Origin: Thysanoteuthis rhombus
Taxonomy: Eukaryota; Mollusca; Cephalopoda; Oegopsida; Thysanoteuthidae
Direction: 5' to 3'
DNA: 64,000 nucleotides
NCBI GenBank assembly: GCA_963457665.1
Contig: OY735207.1
Coordinates: 45,804,179 to 45,868,178 of the forward strand
Shown here: positions 24,940 through 36,504 of the stretch, piece after piece
Numbering within the stretch: the stretch's first letter is position 1
How the letters are laid out: each line of letters opens with the position of its first letter
The notes under the pieces: generated by a model
What the model was told of the DNA's origin: nothing
Database searches by the model: none
The model's input: the letters and a program-made list of their open reading frames with translations, nothing else
Translations under genes and position numbers: made by a program

Positions 24940-25540
24940 TTATTCAGTTACCAAAGTACTTCTCTGGTTTTCGTGACCTTACGCCACCTTTTAGGCGAAC
25001 GATGTATTTTATCATAAAAGGACAATTTTAGTTTTGATTTAGTCAATTCTTTGATGGATCTTTCGATGTCAATGGTTAAAAGGGAATGGTTCTGAAGAGT
25101 ATGATGTCTGTGGAGGAAATTCTTATTCCACCTCCATGATCGTCTGTTGCTTTGTATTTACAGCTCGAAGACAGGAGTTGTCATGCAGAAAAATCAACGG
25201 TCGACTTCCTTGCCCAGACATGGCTCTTTTCTCCTCCAATGCATTGTTCAAACAAAACCATGCACAATAACAAGTTTCAACGGTCGTAGCAATCTCTACA
25301 AAGAGTTCCCGCTGAATCCCATGAAATCCAAATAATTCCACCCTTGTACATTCTGTTTTGCTTGAGAGGTTGATGGCTGTCGCGTACAGCCGTAATTTAG
25401 AAGAATTCTTGATTCCCATCTCGAATTACCTTGTCAAACACGACGTTTTTCTGTCAAGCAAGGAAGGAAAGACAAGTGTTTAAATGCTGATGTCGGAACT
25501 GGTGTCGTAAGTTCATGTGGAACCTGTTTCCTTGGCGTCT
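24940..25540 (-). mobile_element. mariner-like transposase relic (IS630/Tc1/mariner superfamily)
   Basis: Minus-strand reading gives LNNALEEKRAMSGQGSRPLI then FLHDNS, the second catalytic Asp region (HDNARPH in active mariners). Next comes an EFPPQTSYSSEPFPF segment, equivalent to EVLPHPPYSPDLAPSDYHLF, where the third acid is expected but is not clearly preserved. KIHRSPKRWRKVTKT follows, matching the usual C-terminal LPERWxKCI. Upstream, HELTTPVPTSAF-like and DKVIRDGNQEF fit the region of the first Asp motif (VTGDEKW). Frame changes and stops make it non-functional. Terminal inverted repeats were not located, so the ends are approximate. Confidence 0.7.
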
Positions 25541-25544
25541 GAAT

Positions 25545-25800
25545 TTTTTCAAAGACTGGCAAATAACGTACTATTGTCGACTGATTGTGCAAACAATGAA
25601 AATTTCAGTGAACTTCAAAGACAATTCATAGGTTTCTCTAGCATTGTGCAAAAATGGGAGCTGGGAACTTTTACATCAACCTGATAAATACGTTTAATCA
25701 TAGTCAATGTCTGGAACTATAGAAGATTCTGTATTAGTAAATATAAGATTTATAAGATCAACAATTAATTCGTGACCTTTGACGTTTGCAGTTACTCTGA
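25545..25800. other. No recognised feature
   Basis: Spacer between mariner relic and AT array. Confidence 0.4.
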
Positions 25801-25803
25801 ATG

Positions 25804-25804
<1 letters not shown>

Positions 25805-25864
<60 letters not shown>
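25805..25864. repeat. (AT)n microsatellite
   Basis: About 60 bases of AT dinucleotides. Confidence 0.95.
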
Positions 25865-25866
<2 letters not shown>

Positions 25867-26298
25867 CAAATGAACTGACATTGTTGTCATAAGCGAACTT
25901 AACATTGAACAAATAGAATTATCTTGTATCTTGTTTTTAACGTCATTTATTCTCCTTTCTTCAAGTTTTTTTCAAAACATTTTCGAGCTTATCTTCTTCA
26001 AAGTTTTTGAAAGAAGCGATTTAAAGCAAACTTCATCTTTAGATTCTTATTGATATTCTCCCGGTGATAGAGGCAGAATCTTTTTAGTTTGATAACGTTC
26101 AAAACTCGAATTTAAAAGCCAAACAAGTGTAGGATATCTTGAAAATTCAAAACAGGAAGGATAACTCAGCAATGACTACAACTTGGATGAAAAGTAAAAA
26201 ATGAACTGCACATAATATGATATGCTATGTTAGTCTCTCTGTACCACAAGTGACGCACACGGAATGAATACTCCCCTTGGGAGCCCTCTGTCGAGTAC

Positions 26299-26304
26299 AC
26301 ACAC

Positions 26305-26347
<43 letters not shown>
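26299..26347 (+). repeat. (AC)n microsatellite
   Basis: About 49 bases of AC dinucleotides with one CG interruption near the start. Confidence 0.95.
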
Positions 26348-26348
<1 letters not shown>

Positions 26349-26711
26349 ATCAGAAACCATAAACCAAAACTGTCAGCATGGTTTTCATCAATTCTAGGTG
26401 GTCTGTTTGTCTGTCTGGCTGGCCATGTATATATGTATCACGGACACAGGCCATACCAGTGGAGCTACAAGACTAAATTTTTAAACATTTACTCCTAGTT
26501 TGTGTCCAACGGCATTCACACATATTTTTCTTTTTGAAAATTCAGGCCTTTTTTCAGTGATTACTGCCCAACAAAATAGGAAAGAAGTGACATTCACTGA
26601 TCACCCGTTTTTCCAATTTTTCAATTAATCTCCCCCAATACGGCATGGTGCCAGAAGACGTCAAGTAATGGTTTCTATTGAGAGACCAACCCAGCCAGTG
26701 CACAGATTAAT

Positions 26712-26957
26712 ACAAAGTATATTTAGGCAGAATTTCTTCATTCAAATACGTTTCGTTGAAAATGACTGACGAGGTTTGTCTGTTCAGTTTTGTTATATAT
26801 TCTTCTTGTAAACCCAAATCCGAGAGTGTTTGTATCTTCGTTACCTACTGGGTCATGCATTTTAATAAGGTGTATCTAGACAGCATTTTTCCATTTAAAT
26901 ACGTTTTGTTAAAAATGACGGACAGGGTTTGTCTGTCAGGACTGTATATTCGTATTT
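26712..26957 (+). repeat. Duplicated ~85-bp segment
   Basis: The blocks TATTTAGGCAGAATTTCTTC ... AAATACGTTTCGTTGAAAAT ... GAGGTTTGTCTGT (about 26718-26803) and TATCTAGACAGCATTTTTCC ... AAATACGTTTTGTTAAAAAT ... AGGGTTTGTCTGT (about 26872-26940) are clearly related, with a period near 150 bases. There is no known family. Confidence 0.75.
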
Positions 26958-26984
26958 AACGCACTGATTACATTATACCAATTA

Positions 26985-27060
26985 CCGTGACCCAGTGAGA
27001 GAGTTCGGTAGGCCGTGGTTCAATCCACCGGCGAGTCATTCTAAAGACTTTAAAAATGGT
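26985..27060 (+). repeat. tRNA-like SINE fragment
   Basis: ACCGTGACCCAGTGAGAGAG, then GGCCGTGGTTCAATCCACCGG. The GGTTCAATCC is a near-consensus B box at about 27023-27032. Downstream sequence does not match SINE A or B. Confidence 0.4.
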
Positions 27061-27513
27061 ACTCAACACATTGACTAGACTAGAATATCCTTTAACCGAG
27101 ACTAAAAAGTCAAGTTAAACATCGGTGAATGCTTGGGAATTCTAGGTATAGTTAGCTTCGACAGGCCTAGAAAGCCGGAAGTAGGCCTCTCTAACGTGTG
27201 AGCGTAAACCCACGACATTTTCAATGGTGGAAGGGGAGAACGATGATACTGACATAGATAACACTTTATATTCTCAACGAAAAAGAAAATCAGATTGAGA
27301 AGATTGAAAAATTCGAATGATATTTGCTATTAGCCTGATGGAAAATGCGCTGTCTACGAAATGTGAGTTCAAACCTCGTTGCAAGATCCATGCTTCTTAC
27401 TTATCAGTCGTAGAATGTGATGAACATCAAAAATAAGATTAAAAAAATTATGAAATATTGATAATGTCAATGCTTTATCTAACAAAATTAGAACATTTGA
27501 GACTGTTGGAACA

Positions 27514-27516
<3 letters not shown>

Positions 27517-27554
<38 letters not shown>

Positions 27555-27556
27555 CA
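27517..27556 (+). repeat. (ACT)n triplet microsatellite
   Basis: About 13 ACT triplets in a row; the poly-Val frame on the other strand is its shadow. Confidence 0.95.
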
Positions 27557-27559
27557 CTA

Positions 27560-29200
27560 CAACAAATATGAAATGAAGGAAATACTACATAAGAATTGAT
27601 AATGATGATGGGCTTCTTTCGGACAACTTAAGGCTATTATGACTATCACTGTTAGGTGTAAACAAACAAAATCAATCGGAAAATGAAGAAACTATATGCC
27701 AAGGTTTGATTACCATCTGTTCGTTGGTTGATGTAGTCTAATTAATAAAGTGTTGTCCATGTTACGGGGTGCTAGCTTGGATGATTCTTTTTCTTTTAAT
27801 CTATTAATTTTGCCAAACAGAAAGGATTTAAGTATTGTGATATGAAGAAATGAAAATAAAATCGGAGAAAAACTTGTAAAAAAAATGTTTCTGAAAAGAC
27901 TTTCTATTCACATCCTTATAAATCCTTGAAGTGTATACAGATGCATGCAATGGTAATGAGCAAGTTAACCAGTAATATCTATGTATTTGTATCCGTAGGC
28001 TGACAAAGTTGTTTGCTGAATTTTGATACGAAAATTTCATAGTATGATATTTTATCTATGTGATTGATCTTCACCCCAGAATTTAGTGCATTGAAAGGGG
28101 AGGTAATCACGCTGAAAACTAAATCTTTCTGTGTCGATTTCGAATATATTCTCTTTTGAATTATTCCTACATCGTTGATCGAATCTACGGTTATACATCG
28201 TTTTCGAAATCACGAAGCCAATCTTTCTGGCGTAAGAGAAGTGAAGGTTGTAGGAGAGTGCGTTACATAGAATATTTATAGGGCTGGTTGGTAATGTCTT
28301 TCATTGAGAATACTATCGTTTTTCTATCGTCGGTACCGTCTGTGGGTGGAGGAATAAGAGAAGTGTTGTCTGAGTGGATTTTTTTTTCTCTCTGACTGGA
28401 ACTCCTTTCTTGCCAATCAACTTGACTGTTAAAAGTTAGTGGCTTGTTTGAAGTTTGTTTAAATTATCGTGATTTTGCCTTGAGAGGTTTCGAATCGTGG
28501 TGAAAAGCATGTTTATTCGAACTGCCAGCTTTTGCACCACCTGGCTAGTTTATTTAATAACAAAAAAGATCCACCCTCTCAATAATCTGAGTTTAAAAAA
28601 AAACACACACTGCAAATACCATAAGCACCTATACATATAGATCTTTTTCCAGTTAGAAATCGGTGATCCTTTTTATCTATAAATATTAATAAGTATTAAC
28701 TTATCAATATGGTGATTCAGTGCCTAGAAATCCGAATAAACACACTTTTTTTTCGACTATTGAAGGCTTCTTATTGCAAAATTACAGTTAGTTAAACAAA
28801 TATTAATATCAACCTTCATAGCTATCAAAACCTACTGACTTGATTTGTAACCGGAGGAAAGGAGAGCGAAGAAATTTGAGCATTGTGCGTATTCGTAAAC
28901 TATTCCGTGGAATTGTATAAGCATCAAAACTATTTGTAGTAAGTTTGATTCTAACTGCATATCTTGAAAAATGTGACCGATTTTTATGATGGAAAAAGAA
29001 GTGTATATTTCAGTGCTTCTAGATTCGTAAGTGTTTATCTCTGTAGATGTCTAAATCAATCGCGACCCCCCCGCCACATAAATGATTGAATTGAGGGCGT
29101 GAAGACTGTATTTTCATGGCAATGATAGGAGATGGAAAGATTACAAATTTAAAGAAAGCGTGCACACACACACAAACACACATACACATACACATACAAA
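27560..29200. other. No recognised gene
   Basis: No protein similarity or repeat family was recognised. A short AC-rich tract is present at about 29160-29205. Confidence 0.5.
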
Positions 29201-29224
29201 CACACCTATATATATATACAATAA

Positions 29225-29530
29225 CAATTTAATAATTGAGTCATCCACGGACAGGTGTTTCGTTGTATTACATCTCTTCAGTGTGGCTATAGACTATCCA
29301 TTGTACCATCTAATACGATGAGGTAGGATCGAAACCTTCGCTTCAGCCCCAGAGGCAAGTATTTTACTTCTGCCCCACGCAGAATTGGACAGTCAGTAAA
29401 GTTGAATTTAAGTGATATATTTACTTCCGCACAATTCCCCATCCACCGGAGTGCTCTATTCCAAAGTTGGAAGAGCATTGCATAAGCTCATAATGAACAA
29501 GTTACCTTACTTAAAGAGTGCTCAACCCTG
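29225..29530 (-). repeat. SINE-like family B copy (long)
   Basis: Well preserved: GTCATCCACGGACAGGTG, TCTTCAGTGTGGCTATAGAC, GAGGTAGGATCGAAACCTTC (reversed B box), CTTCTGCCCCACGCAGAATT (reversed A-box part), GTTGAATTTAAGTGATATAT, GGAGTGCTCTATTCC, GAAGAGCATTGCATAAGC, and the extension ...GAGTGCTCAACCCTGAATAAG. The extension is shared with the copy at 41530 and ends at an (AT)n array. Confidence 0.85.
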
Positions 29531-29533
29531 AAT

Positions 29534-29537
<4 letters not shown>

Positions 29538-29582
<45 letters not shown>
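29538..29582. repeat. (AT)n microsatellite
   Basis: About 44 bases of AT at the outer end of the SINE B copy. Confidence 0.95.
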
Positions 29583-29585
<3 letters not shown>

Positions 29586-29589
29586 TATC

Positions 29590-30600
29590 CTTCATTTCTC
29601 AAAACTTTGCTTTACGCCCCTTTGCTTTTACAAAAGATCCACACTCCAAAATGGTGTAAGGTGAAGTAGCAACTACACTTAATCTATATGGGGCATTTAA
29701 GGGTATTCCTAGACACACAAATCTCATTCTATGTTTGCCCACCTCGATGTCAAAGGTTGAGGATCGTTGTCTGTTGTGACTGACGTGGAAGGCTTGAAAC
29801 AGCAGTATGCATGACTGCTTTGCTCTTGGATCTCAAGGCTCGAAATGCCCCCCGAAACCGCCAAAGAAAAGAAGAAATTGATATAAAATGAGGTTCTTTA
29901 TCTCCTGGTAGAGATATCACGATAGATGTGTGAAAAAATCCAGTGATCAACTTGACAGATTTGTATAGTAACCAATCCGTCGGAGTTATCCAAAGTTTTG
30001 TTTGGCACCCTGTACGAGAACTGTAACAATTCAAGGGACCCTGTGTTCTCATATTTCAAGAATAAGAGCATATATTTCCTAGAATGTTATGATTCACTCC
30101 TTTATCAAGAAAACTAATAAGCGCTATTGGGTTGACATTCGTGCAACGTAAGAAGGTTCATACATTAGAAGGAGAAAAAGAAACATTGACAGATGGTCAG
30201 AAGACTTGAAACGGTCGATAGAGGCTCTGGTAATAAAGACGTAAGTAAAGTTTGATAAACAGAGAGCCCCAAATGCAATTCTTCTTTTCTTCTTTCGACA
30301 TCACCAGACTAATGGATCCAAACAATAAACAATTCTCTCTTCTTACATATATTACCGAAACCGATTAAATACACTCTCACTCGGAAACAAAGAGCTCGCA
30401 CTGGAGCATATTGTGATACTTATTCTATTCTTTATTGCTTGGTAAGGGTGGAACGTAAGGTGCACAAATATTCATTACGATTCCAAGCAATACACCATGG
30501 ATTAGGCTCCTCATATCTCACCAAACTTCCTTCTTTAAATAACATCCCTCCTCTTCTAAAGAACTTCATCTACTTTCGATAGTTATTTCATCCATGATTG
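29590..30600. other. No recognised gene; possible transposon terminus
   Basis: At about 30003-30026 the minus strand reads TACAGGGTGCCAAACAAAAC, which resembles a mariner-type terminal repeat start. No matching second end was found, so this is not annotated as an element. Confidence 0.35.
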
Positions 30601-30639
30601 TTGGTACCTTTAGCTACCATAGATCTGCAGCATGTCAGA

Positions 30640-31030
30640 TAATTGCCTGGACATGGAAGAATAGTTGCAGTGAGTTCGATCCCCACTGGAGTCTTTTGGC
30701 CCAAGATGAGACGTTATGAGCGCTTCACTGTGGAGTGATGGTTGAAAAAACCAGTCTGGCTGGCCATCACTACTGTATCGAGTTCTCTCCCACTGAGTAA
30801 CTATACTTATATCAAGGTTTGTTGAATACACATAAGGATGGCTTGCTGTGGGACAGTGGTTTGCATATTAATCTTGGAGAGCATTACTATTGAAACGAGT
30901 TCAATCACCACGGGGTCCTTGGTCTGAGCTTAGTAAATAATTGTGACTGGCGTTTCGCCGTAAAGCAATGGATAGCGATGCAGTATCGCACAACAATGTT
31001 GCTGCACCGATTTCGAGCCTGACAAGGTAC
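30640..31030 (+). repeat. Cluster of tRNA-like SINE fragments
   Basis: Three B-box-like words occur in tRNA-like settings: GCAGTGAGTTCGATCCCCACT (about 30667), AACGAGTTCAATCACCACG (about 30896) and CCGATTTCGAGCCTGACAAGG (about 31008). Each is preceded by a plausible A-box-like segment (for example GCTGTGGGACAGTGGTTTGC at 30844). They look like separate decayed copies of a third SINE family. Confidence 0.45.
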
Positions 31031-31034
31031 CTAA

Positions 31035-32440
31035 CTATTATGGCCTTGTGTTGTACTAAACTAGGTTAAAAAGGATAGTTATCTCCTTAGGATTGAATAT
31101 GATCTAGCTCCAAACTAAATCGCTCTTCTAATCGTACTGATAAACATATTCTGATTTTTTAAATATATTTTCAAAAATACGAGTCGTTGCGAAAGGATTA
31201 TCATCGGCAAACCAAGTCTCAATTCCCGCTGACGCTGTTTATGTTTACTATAACCTAAAACATTTGAGTAAAACCACTTCCGCTTACAATCTATTCAACC
31301 AATAGAAATATTGACAAACCTGTCTTGTCACTGGCATAGTTGATCAAGAAAAGAGTGGTTGAGTCAGCTCTTTAGCAGACCACTCGACCTGGCACGCCAA
31401 GATATTAACAGCAAATATTTTACCTCATTGTCAACACTGACAATCCAATCATTTCCCTTTTTTTTGTGTTGTATGAAATGTACAAGGGTTTTTGATTTTT
31501 TAAAGATTTTATTTATGAAGAAATTTGCCCTTGCTATCTAAAATTGATTAAATTAGAATTGTTTACGGAGCGTAAACAATCATGATTTAATCAATTTTAG
31601 ACGTAGATAATTATTATTACAGCTGCTTCTTTCTATGTATTAATTTCAGTTTTATTTCTCTCAAGGGAAATTATATACCGATGGGATCAGAGGTGAACGT
31701 TACTTTGATATCAGCAATATCTTGAATATTGTCTCAAGTCTCTGATATGAGTCATTACCATTATTCTGCAAGCAGTTCAACATATAGCTTTTGGCAAGGT
31801 TGAGAAGATTAGTTTGAACAACTCATGTAACTGTTCCTTCTTATTTCTTTGTATCAATAGTAATGCAATTAACGTGTCTCCTCTAGCATGATGGCTAACG
31901 AGTTATTTCCTCCGACCTATCCAATAGTTTAGTTAATTCGATCTTCACCGATGCCCTGCTACCGAGGCCCCTGACAGACTAGTATACACATATTGATGTA
32001 ATTCTGAGAGTTCGTTTAAGATGGCTCATACCAATACTTAATGCATTCAAATATTTCAGATTTTAGACTACTTTTAGGGTCTCTGTACTTGAACAGGGAA
32101 TCAATATGATTTTCGATCACTTTCCTATTGTTGTCAAGCAATAATCCGAACCCTAAAATGATTAATGAATTATTCATACAACTTATGTCAGTGGTTTTGT
32201 ATCACTCAAAACATGTCACGCTCTTTTTCATTACGTCTTTTGCGAGAAGAATTCAAACTTCAAGAAATCAAATTTACGCTGATCACTTGACATCACCGTT
32301 TTGATTTGAACATAACTATAGAGATATATTGAAGTGTTTGGGTAAGACAGGTAATTGTGTTGTGAATAAGACCTGATTGAAGAAGATTGAAAGGGGCTAA
32401 TTTTGAAAACGTGGATATGATTTTGCTTTTCATACTACTC
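31035..32440. other. No recognised gene
   Basis: Besides the hairpin at 31538-31600, nothing was recognised. Confidence 0.5.
31538..31600. repeat. 63-bp near-perfect palindrome
   Basis: Arms of 29 bases (left CTAAAATTGATTAAATTAGA..., right ...GATTTAATCAATTTTAG) pair at about 26 of 29 positions around a 5-base loop (GGAGC). It is a possible MITE remnant or hairpin. Confidence 0.85.
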
Positions 32441-32529
32441 TGTTAATACATAAATTGGTGTTTTGTATACCAACTATAAAATGTATACCTCGTCTGCAGA
32501 CTTATTAATTAAAACAAAAGATAGATATG

Positions 32530-32660
32530 GATGTATTAATCGTGGCGGGGGCAGTTTGTCACTAAATACCAATCGAAATTCGATCACTCTTTTCATGCCA
32601 AGGGGCATCTTACGCCAAGATGTATTAATCATGGAGGGATCGGTTTATTTCACCATAACA
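32530..32660 (+). repeat. Short direct duplication
   Basis: GGATGTATTAATCGTGGCGG (about 32528) and AGATGTATTAATCATGGAGG (about 32619) form a diverged duplication, each followed by a GxxGTTTxTxxC-like block. Confidence 0.45.
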
Positions 32661-32949
32661 ATAGCAAACCAATCCCCCACTTTATTGACCACCTACAGGC
32701 ACATAGATGTTTAAAAGTATCTAAAATCTGCTTTGAGTACAAATATGTTCTCTTTTATACCATTGTAATCGGACATAACAAAATTATAAAGTTGTATCTG
32801 GTCTACACACTTACATATGAGCATGAATTTTGTGTGACTAGTTTAGCGTTGCAAAATAACAAACCATGATGTTTATTGGTATAGATATGAATAATTCATT
32901 TATCATTAGAGGGTTCAGATTATCACTTGATAATAATAGGACACTGATG

Positions 32950-32953
<4 letters not shown>

Positions 32954-33013
<60 letters not shown>

Positions 33014-33028
33014 TATATACACACACTT
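32954..33028. repeat. (AT)n-(AC)n microsatellite
   Basis: About 65 bases of AT with one interruption, then short AC. Confidence 0.95.
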
Positions 33029-33034
33029 ACACAC

Positions 33035-34335
33035 CAACTATAAATAAGAACAGGCAGAACCTGTTTTGTGGCTGAGATAATCGTGCATTTTTCACGTATG
33101 AAATTAGAGTTTGTGCTCAGGTAAAAACCTGGATTCTGAATACAGGCTTACAACGCTATCCAAAAGTAGAACGTTCCTATGAAAACTTTTTGTTGCCCGA
33201 ATTACCGTAGAGCGAAGAAGCGATTATTATTAATCAAGATGGGAGGATTTTTCAGCCTTTTCCGACCTATAAAAATGGTGAAGAAGATATGTTGGGCTGG
33301 ATCATCGGACGTAGGGTTGGTGAGAATTATAGGAGACTAGGTTGAAGGAAATAGAGAGACAGAGGACGTGCGCTGTCTCTATAACAGATAGCTCCAAAAC
33401 AAACGCTGAACAATGGCGTCGCTCTCTGCCTCTTTTTCGCATAAGAAAAAAAATGACTTAGACAAACTATCGGAAAGTGGGTGGAGGGAGGGGCTGTATT
33501 TATTTTCAAGGACAGCAGGTTCTTCTCGTTTTGAAGATTAACTCCATACAATGTTCTTACCCTTATTCTGTCTTGTTACAGATTTAATCATACTTCATCC
33601 TCTAAATAAGAAATGGGCATTACGTTCGGTTTACGGTTATTCAATAGCAGGGTGTGTCAGTTATTCCAGCTGTCACTTATATTGACTGTGTTTATCTTGC
33701 GAGCGAAGGATATCCGTCTGTTATCTATGAGCATGCCACCACCACAAAAAAACGCTTTGGAATCTAAGAAAGATACAGGATTATTGCATTAATATGGATA
33801 GATCAAATAAGGCGGAGCAGTAGGCAACACAGGACAAAACAACTTAAAACTTGTCCTGGTAATATATGAAACCGTGTCTTCTTAGATTCCGATTTTATGG
33901 TTGGCACCACCTTTCTCTTTGTAACAGGTGTTATTTGAGTAATTAGATCTGGTAATGTTTTCAAGTAACACCAACTACAGATAATGGCATCGTCTTTACA
34001 TATATTGTGGCTGGAACTATCTTTCTGCCATTATATCATATTCAATGACTACACAGTATATATTTTACATACCAACGGGTATGAAAAACCTTGTGTATGA
34101 CACAAGTTCTTTTTCTATCTAGGTAGTTGCCAAAATTGCCTTGTTTCTTTTGTATTAGGTCACAACCATTAGGTTTTAACCTCTATCGATAGGGAGGCGT
34201 TGTCTCGGAGGAGGATCATATATACGTAATCAAGAAATGGATATGTAATCCGACAATAATAGATATAAATAGCAAAGGCCCAAACAACTGTTTTTACTCC
34301 AAATATGTAATCTGATATGATGTTTGGGGCTTTGC
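33035..34335. other. No recognised gene
   Basis: No feature found. The segment 34170-34335 directly before the SINE may be its 5' leader (it contains reversed tail-like words such as CAAGAAATGGATATGTAATC). Confidence 0.45.
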
Positions 34336-34341
34336 ACCGCC

Positions 34342-34520
34342 GGCGGCTGTTTAGCTCAATGGTACGAGCAACGCTACGTTGAAGCAGCCACCCTACCATA
34401 GGTTCGATTCCTGCAGCAGCCCAATTTTCTTTGATTATTTATTTCATTTATTTTGTCTTAGCCAAATGATACATTCAGAGTGTAATGACAGACGATTGTT
34501 TAAAAAATCAGGACACATTT
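34342..34520 (+). repeat. SINE A copy with intact tRNA-like promoter
   Basis: Best preserved family A head: GCGGCTGTTTAGCTCAATGG with the A box TTAGCTCAATGGTACGAGC (34351-34369) and a perfect B box GGTTCGATTCC (34401-34411). Then come CAGCAGCCCAATTTTCTTTG and the body TTAGCCAAATGATACATTC. It probably derives from a tRNA gene; no CCA-type end or full acceptor pairing is seen, so it is not a functional tRNA. Confidence 0.9.
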
Positions 34521-34524
34521 TAAT

Positions 34525-35400
34525 TGATTATATATATAGTTGCAACACAATGTGAATTAAGCAATTTGATCCAAAATACAGCCGTTCTTAGTTTCACCCC
34601 AACGTGTGTATATCAGGGAACGTAAACTAAACGGTTTTCCTCGTTCAATCTGTTAATAAACAAAACTTTTATCATTATACCAAAATACGACGAATTCTCT
34701 GGAATGTTTGGATATGTTTTTCAAGACTATACTCAGTGTCATCATGGCAATGAAAAATAGAAGTGGGGGCGGAGAAACCCCCCTGAAAAATTCCTCGTTT
34801 GATACTTACCTCTATTAAGGATCCTTCTTCGATGGTCAGCCCACTGTCCAGTTTTTCTAAGCTATGAATCCCACCACTGATTTGTTAATCTTGAACATCC
34901 TGAGACATTCGTGTATCCAGCTATGAGGGATCATGTTGTATGCCTTCCTGTAGTTAATCCAATCTGTCGCTAATATTTTGTTATCATTATATCATGTGAT
35001 CAAAAAGCAACAATGATAAGATGGAATAAAACTAGCCAAGATCCTCCATTTACAGATTTCCAAAAAAAATTAACTCTGCTGTTACTAGATGGTAAAACAA
35101 ACTTTTTTTAAAGGGTCTGGCTAAAGTGAGGCAGAATGACGGTATAGTTCCACAACTGAAATGGTAATAACAGCATCCGTGAATAAGGAACTTCCGAGGC
35201 TCGGGATGCGAGTTCAGGTCTTATCAGAAACTACTTTTTGATTTCTCAATATTTGCCGAAGCGGTCGATGTGTATATCGTTTAAGAATGCAGTGATAAAA
35301 AGCAAAGATAATAAGTAAAACTAATAATAAAAGTTATTGTTTTGCTTATCGTTTGGATAGTTACAAATTATGAAATTCTTCTAATTATAATATACAGAAT
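34525..35400. other. No recognised gene
   Basis: A weak tRNA-like word GGATGCGAGTTCAGGTCTTA sits at about 35204; otherwise nothing was recognised. Confidence 0.45.
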
Positions 35401-35415
35401 TGTCTCCTTCCAGCG

Positions 35416-35568
35416 TTGACATGTGAATACGAACAACACCAAAGACAACTGGACCCGAAAATGAAGCTAAAAGTCTTTGTGAGATTCCTGTTGTACAACA
35501 AAGCCAGCGTGGGCAGGATGGTGAACCTTATCAGATATTTTAAGCGCCTAGCAAAGATGGCGCCATAA
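35416..35568 (+). CDS. Possible orphan exon, 50 residues, unknown
   Basis: The open frame begins after a splice-acceptor-like TCTCCTTCCAG (ends 35413). It reads LTCEYEQHQRQLDPKMKLKV, then FVRFLLYNKASVGRMVNLIR and YFKRLAKMAP, stopping at TAA 35566-35568. It is basic and evenly mixed in composition, unlike the homopolymer frames around it. I do not recognise it. It may be a host exon, a captured fragment or part of a transposable element. Confidence 0.2.
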   Translation: MTCEYEQHQRQLDPKMKLKVFVRFLLYNKASVGRMVNLIRYFKRLAKMAP

Positions 35569-35704
35569 TAAGCTGAAGTGGTGCTGAGGCCCAAACATCT
35601 CAAACAATCCAATCCATGGTTATCTCACTTGTGGTTCTACTCTTTTGCCTTGATTTCCATTTGGACTACGAAAAGAAAATGGCGTCGGTGTACGGATAGC
35701 AAGC

Positions 35705-35929
35705 TTGATTAGTGTCGAAGAAGCTGCCGTACTGAAACTAAAAAAAAACGATAACGATTTGTTGGATATAATTAGAAGCGTGCCGGACTATTTTAAGAGA
35801 CCAACAGCCGAGTCGAATTTTGACGCCGTTGCTAGTGGTAAATCTCAGAAAACTTTCCAAAGTTTTTCCCATGGTAACAAACCATTTTGTATGATAATGA
35901 AAATTTTTGTAATTCAAGTAATAAACTGA
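35705..35929 (+). CDS. Possible orphan exon or TE fragment, unknown
   Basis: The open frame reads MISVEEAAVLKLKKNDNDLL, then DIIRSVPDYFKRPTAESNFD and AVASGKSQKTFQSF. This is an ordinary soluble-protein composition with acidic and basic residues balanced. At about 35868-35876 the sequence CCCATGGTAAC is a possible splice donor that would end the coding part there. No family was recognised, no signal peptide or membrane segment is present, and the start Met may be spurious. It sits 140 bases after another coding-like frame. Confidence 0.2.
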   Translation: MISVEEAAVLKLKKNDNDLLDIIRSVPDYFKRPTAESNFDAVASGKSQKTFQSFSHGNKPFCMIMKIFVIQVIN

Positions 35930-35959
35930 AGAAGCAGACTCGGGTCTAAATAAAAAAAA

Positions 35960-36150
35960 TGAGAGAAAGGGAAGGAGAGAAAAAGACATACAGAAAAAGA
36001 GAGAGAGGGGAGAAGAGACAGAGAGAGAGAGAGAGAGACAGATAACATGAGAGAAGATGGGGAACAGATGGAGAGAAAAAGAGAGGGACAGGGAGATGGA
36101 GTAAAAAAGTGTATGTGTGTGGGGGGAGAGAGAAAGAGAGAGAGAGAGAA

Positions 36151-36240
<90 letters not shown>
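35960..36240 (+). repeat. (GA)n purine array
   Basis: A mixed GA/GGA purine tract becomes a nearly pure (GA)n run at about 36160-36240. It is a candidate for triplex (H-DNA) formation. Confidence 0.95.
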
Positions 36241-36242
<2 letters not shown>

Positions 36243-36504
36243 AGAGCGTGACTTGCAGTAGATCTCTAGTTAGGGGATTCATTCATCAACAAAGAGACAG
36301 TCAAGGAGAAAGATAATTAAAAGTTCACCAAATGGCTTATTAATCGGCTAAGAGACATCACTGTATTCTGAAGCTGTCAGAAAAATATAAACTATGCCAG
36401 AAGAGGTTACAAGCATTGATATAGAATTGGAATGTAGCGATTTGTCTGTGAATGTTAGATGCTCCAAATATAGTACTAACTGAAGTACTTGTCTCCACCG
36501 GGTA

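Noticed and set aside
30003-30052. mariner-type terminal repeat on the minus strand
   Set aside because: Only one end (TACAGGGTGCCAAACAAAAC) was found; the adjacent 100-residue frame does not resemble a transposase.
34342-34425. Functional tRNA gene at the SINE A head
   Set aside because: A and B boxes are fine but acceptor pairing and a terminator are missing, and the SINE body follows.
36047-36316. 89-residue open frame rich in Arg/Glu
   Set aside because: It is the translation of a (GA)n array; no non-repetitive domain.
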